DNA of 64,000 nt from Trichosphaerium sp. ATCC 40318. Taxonomy: Eukaryota > Discosea > Flabellinia > Trichosidae. A model generated the notes under the pieces. It did not search any database, was not told where the DNA came from, and saw nothing but the letters and a program-made list of their open reading frames with translations. Position numbers and translations under genes: made by a program. Position 1 is the first letter of the stretch. Each line of letters begins with the position of its first letter. Shown here piece by piece: positions 11,553 to 23,943 of the stretch. Location of the stretch: positions 150,223 to 214,222 of the forward strand of contig JALMLS010000220.1 in NCBI GenBank assembly GCA_038496445.1, written 5' to 3'.

Positions 11553-12676
11553 TTAATCATGTTGATCGCCAAGTTCTCTTATCTTCAAAAAGTTAATTTT
11601 TTTCCCTGTAGCATTGTAATCTATGATAGCTTTCAAGTTAGATAATGTTAATTGTCTTATGATTCTTAAATAGCACTACTGTAACTCCACCCTTTTTAGC
11701 TCCTTTTGCATATTCAACAACCCAGTTTAGAAAGTCAGAATCCATAAACCTGGCATCAAGTACTGCTTGTGGTTTGAATGGATAGTGCTTTTCAAACCTA
11801 GCTAATAAAATCTTAGCAGCATCTAATGGTTTAATCACTGCCACATGTTTAGCATCTCTCCAATGTGGTACCAATCCGAGTAAGTATGGACATTGTTTAT
11901 CTTTGTGTGAATAAACAGCCATTCCATATACCATTAATCCATCTGGATTTGGCTTACCCGAAATATGAACTGTATTTGTATCTTTTTTAGACCACACCAA
12001 CATTGTTCATCAATGGCAATGTACTCTCCTGCAAGCCAAGCCTCCATACATGCATCTGATACCAATTCACACAAATGATGTACATCAGTGCTGATACTTT
12101 GATTCAAAATATTCCATCACAGTGGACTCAAAAAGTCCAGATTACAGTATTTGCTGTTTGTACTCATTTGAGCTAAAAACCCTTCATAACTAATAGAAGC
12201 TAGTACTGTTAATGAAAGAATTTTTTGCTCTTGTTGCACACCAGAAGTTTGGTCTCGTAACCATTGTGTGCCAAAATAACGTAAAATTTCACTAAGTTTA
12301 ATTTCAACGCCCCACATTTGATTTTTTTTTTTGTTAGCTAGGATTTCACGCTTTTGGTTGGTAGCTATCCGAATGTGGTCCCATATGTGTATTGGTATCA
12401 ATTGGGAGTACACTTGCCCAGCTGTACCCATACCTCGTTGAAACACTCCAAGATTAGGCTGAGACACTTGCTCTTCATGTGGCAATGAAATTGTTTCATT
12501 TTTAAGCACAGTCCATCCCTCGCTTTTAATTTCATTTATGCATCGTTCAAATCCACCCAATACCCATTTTTAGAACTGTCGCTTTGTTTCCGCTTCCGTT
12601 TCCGTTGATTTTTTCTTCGAGCTGCTTCTATTTGGTTGTTGTGGGCTTTTACGTTATCACGCAGCGTTTGCTTCAT
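11553..12676 (-). pseudogene. piggyBac/DDE_Tnp_1_7-like transposase, frame-shifted
   Basis: Reading the minus strand from ATG 12674-12676 gives a basic N-terminus (QRKRKRKQ), then a shift near 12555 into a long frame with PIHIWDHIRIAT and LRYFGTQWLRD, which resembles the piggyBac N-terminal region. A second shift lies near 12115-12120, a third near 12005 inside the catalytic motif (GEYIAIDEQ then MLVWSKKDTNTV), and a fourth near 11640 before the tail IRELGDQHD. The first catalytic aspartate (IDE) and the downstream SGKPNPDG and VLDARFMDSDFL segments fit the DDE pattern. With at least four shifts it cannot make an active protein unless read from another copy. Confidence 0.75.
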
Positions 12677-12821
12677 CAGCTAGTGCTATTTAGAGTGTTA
12701 TTGCTTAACCATATTTCAAAAACTACACAAGTTGCTTAAACATAAATTTTATTACTCGGAGTAGATATTAAACAGTGCGCTCATACATCTTAGCCATGTA
12801 ATATGGCATTTGGTACAAAAG

Positions 12822-12858
12822 TGTTACGGCGAGGAAATTTTTTGTTACGGCGAGGGAG
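12822..12858 (-). repeat. Right terminal inverted repeat
   Basis: 37 bases, exact reverse complement of 10695-10731, followed directly by CTTAA. Confidence 0.9.
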
Positions 12859-13050
12859 CTTAAGCCAACCCTGAACAGAATAGTAACTAAAAAACGAAAG
12901 TGTACGCTCGGATTGGAAGCAACCAATCTCAATTTTTGTACCAATCAAAAATAACCAGAAAAAGAGAATTTGGGGTCTATTTCCACTTTAGACCTCACCG
13001 AACCATTACCACGTGTTCGGACACTATTAATTTCAACAGAGGGAGGTAAA

Positions 13051-14971
13051 ATGAGTAAAGGGAACAACGAACCAAAAGCTCACTCAGCGCACGAAAGACG
13101 CAAGAAGCTAATGAAAATACTTCATTTCGACACTACTAATCCTCCGAAACTTCATCAGAGATCGGACTCGTACGCAAATAGTCTTCAACTCGCCCAAACG
13201 CTTTCTTCGCATATTTTAAATCAAATACAAGACAATCATACACGTAAGGCTTCGAGAGAAACTCATATCGTTCTAAGCGCTCCATTATCAAAGTTTCTTA
13301 CTTCAAGCCGTAATATGTCATCAAGAAGATCATTCCTACATAAATCAACTCCATTTGTAAAATCTGCTCTTTTCGGCAATGCGTCAGCACGCCATGACGG
13401 AAAAGATATGAACTATTGGGACCAATACGTCAATCGTCATAATCAGCCGATAAAGGCACGTGTGGATTTTTTTTGTTTTTTTTTTTTTTGATGGATAGTT
13501 TTCTTTTGTTAACTCCTTTTTTTGGGTTTAGGATATTCGAGTTATGAGTACAATAAGAATATTGGTATCCATAAAATAGCTTTAAAACAAACAACGATTT
13601 TTTATTCGCTCTAACTATTTTTTTGTAGGCCATTGAGTGGCCTGCTGAAGGCAGAATATTACGTGGAAGGTTATATGAGCCTAAACATAAAAGCGATGAA
13701 AATGGTGTTCTGGTCATCGCATTTTCAGGATCTGGTGGTTCTTCTGAGACTCACCTAAAATCTATAGCCGTTGAGTATACTCTAATAGGTTGTAAGGTTA
13801 GATACGAAGCTGTGCATGGAAAATTATTTGAAAAAAATTGTATCACGTGATTTATTTTTATAAACTGTTGTATTCAGGTGCTTGCTCTTGATTACAGAGG
13901 ATTTGGTGCAAGCTCTTGTCCAAATTATAAGAAAGGATCTCTTTCAGGCAGTTCAAAATACGCCAAGCCAGGTGCGTATCCCCTTATTGTTATTAGGTTT
14001 TTTTTTTGAAGCTGCTAACTAGTTGTTTATCTGTAGGTGTTAAAAAACTACATTCAATTCACTTACTGCAAGACGGATTGGAGTTTTATAATTGTGCTAC
14101 TACTATAATAACCAACCACAAGAAGAAGGTAACCAACACCGGCAAATATTTGCTTAAATGTTGATTTTTTAAACAGGTGTACAAGCCAAAAAATATAATT
14201 ATTCATGGATATTCTCTGGGAGGTCCAATAGCTGCTTATACAGCGTGCAAAGCAGCAAAAAATGATGGGTTTGTACGTGGTCTAATACTAGACAGGATAA
14301 TGGCATCTGTGCACAAGGGCGTTGTTGCTAATGGTACGTACCTGTAAACAAACTTCGTGCTGTTTTGCTGTGACACTTTGGTTCCGGGTTTACAACGCTC
14401 AACTAAGAGGTTTAACTAATTGCACAGGGTTTCCATCATGGGGTGGCTCGCTAGCTTCGTTCACACATGGATCTCTCCACACAGAAGAATGGCTAAAAGA
14501 GCTACGGGAAGTTTATAAAACAATACCCCTTCTAGTCATAGCAGCTGGTCCACAAGATCCTCTAGCGGAAGGAGATAAGCGACTAGGTACGTATCATTAC
14601 TCTTCTACTACAATATCTCTTTCGAGCAATCACGGGTTTTTTTCAATGAAGTTCTTTTAAAAGTTTGACATTCTTGATTCATTCTTCTCATCTGTTTTAT
14701 AGGTTTATTCGCGGAGGTTTTGGGGTTTGATAATGCTAGAAGAGAAGTTGTAAAGGAGGCTGGACATAAAGACCATTATCTTGTTTTTCAAGGTGTTCTA
14801 AAAGTACTGAAACACTTGATCGAGAAACATACAGATAGATTTTCAAATAGACATGTATTATCAGCTTGGTGTGGATACCAGGGAAGGAGTCTAAGTCAAT
14901 CTGCAATATCAAGTGGTTCAAGTTGGCATGGGTGTGATGATGAAGAAAAGAGTAAAAGAGACTCAACTTAG
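13051..14971 (+). CDS. Serine alpha/beta hydrolase (lipase/esterase-like)
   Basis: The first in-frame ATG is 13051. A first exon of about 135 residues is basic and unrecognised; the hydrolase fold follows over six more exons. The core reads LVIAFSGSGGSSETH (oxyanion-hole strand and turn), VLALDYRGFGASSC, the nucleophile elbow IIHGYSLGGPIAAY (GxSxG; near 14200-14235), the acid strand LVIAAGPQDPLAEGD (near 14535-14575) and the histidine in EAGHKDHYLVF (near 14755-14785). All three triad positions are therefore present and in the usual order. The stop is TAG 14969-14971. Substrate cannot be told; there is no signal peptide, so an intracellular enzyme is likely. Exon 1 ends at about 13459 before GTGGAT, which restores frame to AIEWPAEG. 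Confidence 0.85.
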
Positions 14972-15725
14972 AACCAAACAATGAAAAACAATGTTGTATC
15001 TTAGTTTTTGTTTGAAGGGATGTGGGTTAGTAAATGTTAAACACATCACTATCAATCTACATAATGCCTGTCTTTTGTTTAAATGTTAAAATAGAAGTAG
15101 TAATTAAAAGTACTTTAACACGTGACATATGTTAATGTTGTAGATCAGTACTGAGTGATATCTCAAACGAACCCCAGCAAGGTTTCAAAAAATGTTAACT
15201 AAGTAGCTTTTTGCTGTACAGGGTGCTGACACTCAACTAAGCTTATGATGCTTTCCCTGGACATATGATACATGCGATCCAAACACCAAGTACATGTTCT
15301 CAAACTTGGGAAAGACAGATAGCAAATCGAAGAGTTCTATAAACCAAGCAAAAATTATTTTGGTACAAAAACCATATGTTTTTATTCGTTAAGTAATTGT
15401 AACCATATTACTGATGAATGTATTGAAGCGTTGACTCCACATCAATACTGTCAAGTTGTGGCTGTATTATTAACCTTGTGTTGCAGTACTCTTTTGGTGT
15501 ATGTGCATTAATAGACAAAAATATGTTATGAAAAGTTGTACAAAATGTTAGATTCTTATCTGAAACAATAACTGACAAAAAAACACGTGCAATTTTTTTA
15601 TGCGCATAACTGAAAGCGTTTATTGTACAAGTATATTTTCACAAGAAGTTTTTTTTACACAAGGTATTTAGGTAACTTTTTTTTTTATCGGAAGTTACAA
15701 AAAAATCGAATAATCAGTACTAACT
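14972..15725. other. Intergenic between convergent genes, nothing recognised
   Basis: About 750 bases between the 3' ends of the hydrolase and kinase genes. No exon or repeat is supported. Confidence 0.5.
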
Positions 15726-18608
<2,883 letters not shown>

Positions 18609-18767
18609 AGATTGTAATTACTAATTTATTACACTCGATCAGTAATACGTCGATGTGTAAATAAACACCCAAGAGCTGTTACGATCGACTTTTGAATAAA
18701 TTTGGACTCCACAAAACCAAATAAGGCAATATTTTACTATTCTACAAAAAACTATTTCTTTACAAAC

Positions 18768-19733
18768 TTATGAAGCTTCTCCAGCAGCCCTCAATGATAT
18801 CAAGTCCACCTTCGTAGGCACACTAGTGGCGCCAAGGAAAAAGTCGTAGATTACATGATGTTCAATATTCAATGCCGCCTCCTGCAGCTCGTCCAGGAAC
18901 TTGTACCCATCAACTAACGATCTGACTGTTGCAATAGGTACTACAAGCGTTGCATCGTCTGGGTTAATGATCGCAACACGCAATTCATAGGCTGTCAGCA
19001 TCGTTTGACGTTTTTGAAGGACGAAGATATTTTTCCATGTTTTGACCTCGTCTACCCATTTGTATAGCGTCTGGCTCCCTACTCGTTGCCTCTCCCGTAG
19101 TTTAAGTGTTGAAGGCTTGAAATTAAACCAGGATGACACTTTTGTTTCGAATACAGCGCTTGGCATCTTGTCTTCTACTACAACTTCGCATTTGCCTTCG
19201 GTTACTGATTCACATAAATCCGTCCATTCTTTTGTTGTAATATCATCCAGAGGGTGTATTTCGTACTCTTTTTTATTCTTTTTGGGCGTCAGGAAAGCGT
19301 AAATTATTTTTCCCGTATTTAAAGTACAGCGGACCAAGAATACAGAGAGGATGGTTGGAACAACTACTGGTGTTACTGCGCACGCTGCTGTCCCAATAGT
19401 GACGGCGGTTGGTACGACAGTTGCGGTGAGGGTTGTAGTAGCTGAGGCACCAACCACACCTACCAATGCTGACGCAACTAGTTTTCCAACGCCATTTAAT
19501 AGTGTTGCGCCTACAGGACTGCTCATAACTCGAGCTACAAGCACTGTCCACACCCATAGCGTCAAAGCCGTTTTTTCTGAGCCGCTAGCTTTGTGTAAAT
19601 TGAGTTCCTTCGATACTCCAGTAATTTCCCCAGCAGCTGATGCGCACGCGTGTGTGAGGGTTACAGGAACAAGCGTTGTTCCTATAGTAACCCAAACAAC
19701 ATCGCCGACCGCTGCGGGTAAAGCAAGGGCCAT
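18768..19733 (-). CDS. Intronless gene for an unknown membrane-associated protein
   Basis: A single 321-codon exon starts at ATG 19731-19733 and ends TAA-side at 18768. The first 150 or so residues are strongly hydrophobic with many Ala, Val, Thr and Gly (for example VGVVGASATTTLTATVVP and VVVPTILSVFLV), suggesting three or more membrane segments. The second half is soluble-looking (WVDEVKTWKNIFVL, NPDDATLVVPIATV). I recognise no family. It differs from its neighbours in having no intron and in being richer in G+C, which also leaves long open frames on the opposite strand. It is divergent from the intronless F-box/YwqK gene 230 bases away, so the pair may share an origin or promoter. Confidence 0.7.
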   Translation of the reverse strand: MALALPAAVGDVVWVTIGTTLVPVTLTHACASAAGEITGVSKELNLHKASGSEKTALTLWVWTVLVARVMSSPVGATLLNGVGKLVASALVGVVGASATTTLTATVVPTAVTIGTAACAVTPVVVPTILSVFLVRCTLNTGKIIYAFLTPKKNKKEYEIHPLDDITTKEWTDLCESVTEGKCEVVVEDKMPSAVFETKVSSWFNFKPSTLKLRERQRVGSQTLYKWVDEVKTWKNIFVLQKRQTMLTAYELRVAIINPDDATLVVPIATVRSLVDGYKFLDELQEAALNIEHHVIYDFFLGATSVPTKVDLISLRAAGEAS

Positions 19734-19963
19734 AATTCAATAGTTTTCTTCCGAAACGCTTTGTTTGGTAGAATTGCAGTTTAGTTGACTTGACCAACCA
19801 AGTTTTAGGTCACCCTAGTAATATTAGACATACAAAAGGTACGTACTCCGTAAGGCTCAAACGTACTCCGAGCACTTTGTAAGGCGTTTAGCTAAACAAT
19901 GATCGCCTTTTACATTTCTTGTGTTTTTTATTCGTACCAACATAACTGTAGTACGCAATCGCT
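19734..19963. promoter_or_regulatory. Divergent intergenic region between two intronless genes
   Basis: 230 bases separate the two start codons. A shared bidirectional promoter is inferred from the layout only. Confidence 0.4.
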
Positions 19964-21589
19964 ATGACATCACTTCTCCTGGACGCTCTCCCGGTAGAGA
20001 TTCTAACGATGATCATTGACAATGACGTTGAGAGCTATATTAAATGGCCTGTACTTTGTCGCTACACCGCTTTAACGCGTTTCGATGACTCATTTCGCAA
20101 ATGCGGCGTGTTTAAAACAGCTTGGCGTTCTGGAAGTCTTCGTAAACGTTTTAGCTTCAAAGACGGTAAGCCAGATGGACTTTGCATTTCGTGGTTCGAT
20201 GGCGGTAACGTTTCCGAGCGCGTACTTTACAAAAATGGCCAAAAACACGGGGAGAGTACTCAGTGGTCCAGAACCGGTCAGATGCTTAAACAGGGCTCCT
20301 ACTGTAACGGAAAGCTGCACGGGGACAGTAAAACGTGGACAGTGGAAGGTAAATTAGAGTCAGAAGGAAAATACGAAAACGGTTTGTGTCTCGAGTATTT
20401 GGACACTAAAAAGGGAAGGTTAACAAAGAAATCGTATAAGAACAGCGAACTAGAAAAACGAGTCATCTTTGACGCGAAAACGAACAAAAAATTGTATGAA
20501 CGTACACGTGTTGGCAGTGATTTATTCCAATCTATTAAATATGATAGCGATGGTTTTGTTGTTCGTAAATATACTGAAACAGGGCAAGGTAAGTTTGAAG
20601 GAAAGTATGAAGAGTGGTATACAAAAGATTCCCCGAAAGAACAATTTTTCTATGTTGATGGAAGGAAAGAAGGCGAGTGTAAGGAGTGGTACACAAATGG
20701 ACAAATGAAACTGTTGTTTGGTTGGTCAAACGAGAAATTTGATGGTAGATACGAGTCGTGGTTTATCAATGGTCAACGTAATATTAAAACAACCTACAGC
20801 AACAACAAAAAAGATGGGGAGTATAAACAGTGGTTTGAAGATACCGGAAAATTACAAGAACATAGTTTCTACAAAGACGATAACCTTCATGGTAATTTCA
20901 AGACATGGTACCATAACGGACAAATAAGGAGGAGTTGTTTCTATGTAAATAATTGTCTGGAAGGAGAGGATATTGAATGGCATGATAATGGTATTATTTA
21001 CTCGAAAGGTTTTTCTAAAAATAGGTTAAGAAAAGGAAGATTGATAACTCAATACAGGGATGGTTCTCTCACACAAGAAGAGTTTTATGACGACAACGGG
21101 AGAATTACAGGAGAAAAGAAACGCTGGCATAACAATGGCAAATTAGCTAGTAAGACATTGTACAAGGATGGTGATGCTGTTGGAAAAGTGGTAAGTTGGT
21201 ATGATAACGGACAAGTACAATGTGTTGAATGTTATTCTGATGGTGAGCTAAACGGGTTATTCCAGAGCTATTACAGCGATGGACAGAAATCATGTGAGAT
21301 TTTTTATCATAACGGAACAAGAGGGTGTGTTACACGTTGGTATCCTGACGGTACTATAAAGCATAAAACTTTTAATAGTATAGAATGTATCGATACAAGC
21401 GGAAAAAATGGACCAAAGTATTGTGATGCATGTGAAGAAGTTGAATGTAAAGAGTATCATCAGAATGGCAAAGTGAAGATGGAATACGTTTATTTTAGAG
21501 GGTATAAGAAGAAAGGGAGTATTGTAAGTGAGTATGACGCTGATGGATCATTAATAAGCAAGCAAACTTGGAGATACAGCAATCGTTAA
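19964..21589 (+). CDS. Intronless F-box-like protein with YwqK/MORN_2 repeats
   Basis: One uninterrupted 541-codon exon. The first 45 residues look like an F-box (LLLDALPVEILTMIIDND, then WPVLCRYTALT). The rest is about 17 imperfect repeats of roughly 23 residues with the pattern G-x-Y-x-x-W-Y-x-N-G-Q, e.g. KEWYTNGQMK, ESWFINGQRN, KTWYHNGQIR, VSWYDNGQVQ. This is the MORN_2 type found in the bacterial YwqK family and in proteins of large DNA viruses. Near the end a short Cys-containing insert (YCDACEEVECKEYHQNGK) interrupts the array. If the F-box is real, the repeats would be the substrate-binding part of an SCF ubiquitin ligase; this is inference. The lack of introns contrasts with nearly all other long genes here. 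Confidence 0.82.
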   Translation: MTSLLLDALPVEILTMIIDNDVESYIKWPVLCRYTALTRFDDSFRKCGVFKTAWRSGSLRKRFSFKDGKPDGLCISWFDGGNVSERVLYKNGQKHGESTQWSRTGQMLKQGSYCNGKLHGDSKTWTVEGKLESEGKYENGLCLEYLDTKKGRLTKKSYKNSELEKRVIFDAKTNKKLYERTRVGSDLFQSIKYDSDGFVVRKYTETGQGKFEGKYEEWYTKDSPKEQFFYVDGRKEGECKEWYTNGQMKLLFGWSNEKFDGRYESWFINGQRNIKTTYSNNKKDGEYKQWFEDTGKLQEHSFYKDDNLHGNFKTWYHNGQIRRSCFYVNNCLEGEDIEWHDNGIIYSKGFSKNRLRKGRLITQYRDGSLTQEEFYDDNGRITGEKKRWHNNGKLASKTLYKDGDAVGKVVSWYDNGQVQCVECYSDGELNGLFQSYYSDGQKSCEIFYHNGTRGCVTRWYPDGTIKHKTFNSIECIDTSGKNGPKYCDACEEVECKEYHQNGKVKMEYVYFRGYKKKGSIVSEYDADGSLISKQTWRYSNR

Positions 21590-22193
21590 CTTTTCACTGT
21601 AGACTCAAAAGCCGAAGTTTAAGTCAATTGTTTACACATTAATAAATTAGAATTCTACTGTTACAATGTAATGACCAACAATTGGATATCATTGTACAAC
21701 ATACTTTACTTTAATCATAACAACAGAAATTCAAAAACAATTATGAGACAATGCTTTGACCAGAGAGAGGGGGCAGGGATAATATATATACTACCCTAAA
21801 TTATATTATTTACTAAAACACTACAACTTTGTAAAAGACCACTCACGTTTGGTAGTAAACACGTGACTTTCTACTCTTACCATTACATTAATTAATCAAT
21901 ATTAATATTTCAATCAGATAGCTTGCTGAGTCTCAAAAGGGTTGCCTATACAACAACCCATCTTAAAAGACTAGATTTAGAATTAGCTAAAAATAGCATT
22001 ACTTCAACCCAAATTTTGTTTCATTTTATTGCCTCGTTTAGTAGCAGCAAAATAGCTACAAAGTCCAAAAGAAATATCTAACTCTTTATTGTGATACAGT
22101 GATTGGTATCATCACTAAGCGCTGACTTTAACTCATTTTTCACATTGGCAACGAAATCAGTGAAGCTGACACATACCATGAGACTTGCAGTAG
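21590..22193. other. Intergenic between convergent genes
   Basis: A+T-rich, no exon seen. It holds one CACGTG palindrome near 21860. Confidence 0.5.
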
Positions 22194-23395
22194 CTAAAAA
22201 TCGCGCGACCAGTTACAGTCAGCATCATTGCAGTCTAGATAGTCAATCATTCTCTGTGTTATTTGAGTATTTATATAATGAATGTAGTCAATGCTTGTTA
22301 AATTCCTAACGCCATCATCAGTGATTTGTAAACATTGGTTTAAACATATTTCCTTAACACCAATAAGACTGCTCACTCCTTTGTCTGTTATGTTTCGACA
22401 TTCGCAGAGGCTAATGAATTTAACACCAACCAAGTATTGTAATCCTTTATCTGTCACAGATGTATGATCAAGCAAAATTGTATGTACTCCAGCAAGTGCC
22501 TTTAAAGTACTATCGTCAACACAATCAAGCTCTGAAATATCTATGACTTTTACACCTGCCAATAGTTTTATCCCGTCATTTGTTACTGATCTACAACCAC
22601 ACAAGTCAATCTGATGTACACCTGCCAAACATGACAGTGTGTCATCTTTCAGTTGTGAACAATTATACATATCTATACAAGGTATACCAGCCAGTAGTTT
22701 CAACACATTGTTTGATATCTGAGAGCAACTGTCAAGATTAATTTTTTTGATTTTGTTTGTTGTTTGATTTTGTGTTAACAGGTACTTTACTCCTTCGTCT
22801 GTAATTTTGCTACATTCACTAAATGATATTGCGCTTGCATTTGTTAGCGCTTTTACACTTTTATCTGTAATATCACATCCATCAAGCTGTATTTTGTGTA
22901 CACTACCTGAAATAGCAATAACACCTTTATCAGTGATGTATCCACAATATGATAAATTAATAGTATGTACTCCAGAGAGTGCTTCAAGACCTGCATCCGT
23001 TACATCTATTGTTGAAATATCAATTGTATGAATGCTACCAGATAGATTTTTAAAGTCATCATCAGCCATTGGAATATTGATAATAGTTATTTTGGTATTT
23101 TTTAAAAGAGGACTTCCGTTCAGCTTGAGTAGATTTTCTCTTGACCTGACATCCACCTTAAAATACCCCAAATGCTGTAAAATGATTGTAGAAAAGAGTT
23201 TACAAACAAATGTTGCAGATATACGGCATTTCTTGCCCAAGAACACCAGAATACAAAATATAATTTCCATTGGCAGATACAGTAATTCTAATGGCCTACG
23301 AATACTCATATTAGTACTACAAAAAGAGGCTACTAATTTGAGCAACAAACAGCTTAATTTATGGCGCACAATACGTACTCTGAAGATTGAAGCAT
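22194..23395 (-). CDS. F-box/LRR protein, family member 1
   Basis: Starts at ATG 23393-23395; a short first exon (MLQSSD) joins through a phase-2 GTACGT...TTGTAG intron to a long exon. An F-box-like segment (LYLPMEIIFCILVFLG, then SATFVCKLFS) is followed by about 13 leucine-rich repeats of 22-25 residues of the cysteine-containing AMN1/FBXL type: ITDKGVIAISGSVHKIQL, NITDKGVSSLIGVKE. By family analogy it would recruit substrates to an SCF ubiquitin ligase; substrate unknown. It is nearly identical to 32116-33314 through most of its length but differs in the last 50 or so residues. The stop is TAG at 22194-22196. Confidence 0.87.
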
Positions 23396-23411
23396 CGCTT
23401 TAGCTGCAAAT

Positions 23412-23552
23412 GTTGTTCAAGGTCGTGATTTCTACAAACACAACCAAAACGGCTTTCATAGAATACGACAAAACTGTCAGGAATGGTTTTGAACTAACGA
23501 TAATCTGGTCAACTCCAGTGTGAACATAATTCAGACCTACCTTGAACAACAT
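23412..23552. repeat. 117-base segment bounded by 12-base perfect inverted repeats
   Basis: GTTGTTCAAGGT (23412-23423) and ACCTTGAACAAC (23541-23552) flank the segment just upstream of family member 1. In the duplicate copy near 33331-33420 part of the same sequence lies in the opposite orientation. Confidence 0.75.
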
Positions 23553-23943
23553 TTACAGCAATCACGTGATTTCCTACAACAATGCTGTAAAAGAGGTTTC
23601 GCCATTAGACTGTGTTATTTTTCAAAACGAACAGGCTACTTCAATATTTAAACCCATTCTTTGTAGTGCCCTGTACTTACACGTTAACAATGGGCTGTAA
23701 CAAAAATTGGTTCGTGAACAGCTAGCCTTAAAGTAGTTTAGTGTTCTTATAACATTCGTACATTCTCGGTAACATGAGAGATCAGTACGTAATGATAAAC
23801 ATCGAAATAATTTGTTTAAGAGACATAAACAAAGTTTGTTCCGATATACAGGTAACATCAAAATGATTGTTATAACGCTGGCAGTAGCTGAATGTAGTTG
23901 TAATTTTATTTATCTCGACAAAAAACAAAACAAATAATACGTG
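23553..23943. other. Intergenic, no gene seen
   Basis: Contains the palindromic motif TCACGTGATT at 23564-23573 and otherwise no supported feature. Confidence 0.45.

Larger units (their letters stand above)
10695..12858. mobile_element. Decayed piggyBac-like DNA transposon, 2.16 kb
   Basis: The ends are perfect inverted repeats of 37 bases, beginning CTCCCTCGCCGTAACA at 10695 and mirrored up to 12858. Both sides are flanked by CTTAA (10690-10694 and 12859-12863), which contains the TTAA target duplication typical of piggyBac. The interior holds one transposase frame on the minus strand with several frame shifts, plus about 800 bases of noncoding sequence on the left. Perfect ends with a broken transposase suggest a fairly recent insertion whose gene has since decayed, or a non-autonomous copy moved by an intact relative. 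Confidence 0.85.

Noticed and set aside
13532-13630. Extra exon in the hydrolase after TTTGGGTTTAG
   Set aside because: It has an acceptor-like AG but no compatible frame and no donor; direct joining of 13051-13459 to the exon at about 13629 keeps frame.
19351-19743. Plus-strand open frame opposite the unknown membrane gene
   Set aside because: No motif and low-complexity Ala/Thr/Val content; explained by the G+C-richer composition of the minus-strand gene.
20085-20927. Other-frame open stretches inside the F-box/YwqK gene
   Set aside because: The main frame carries all recognisable repeats; the others have none.
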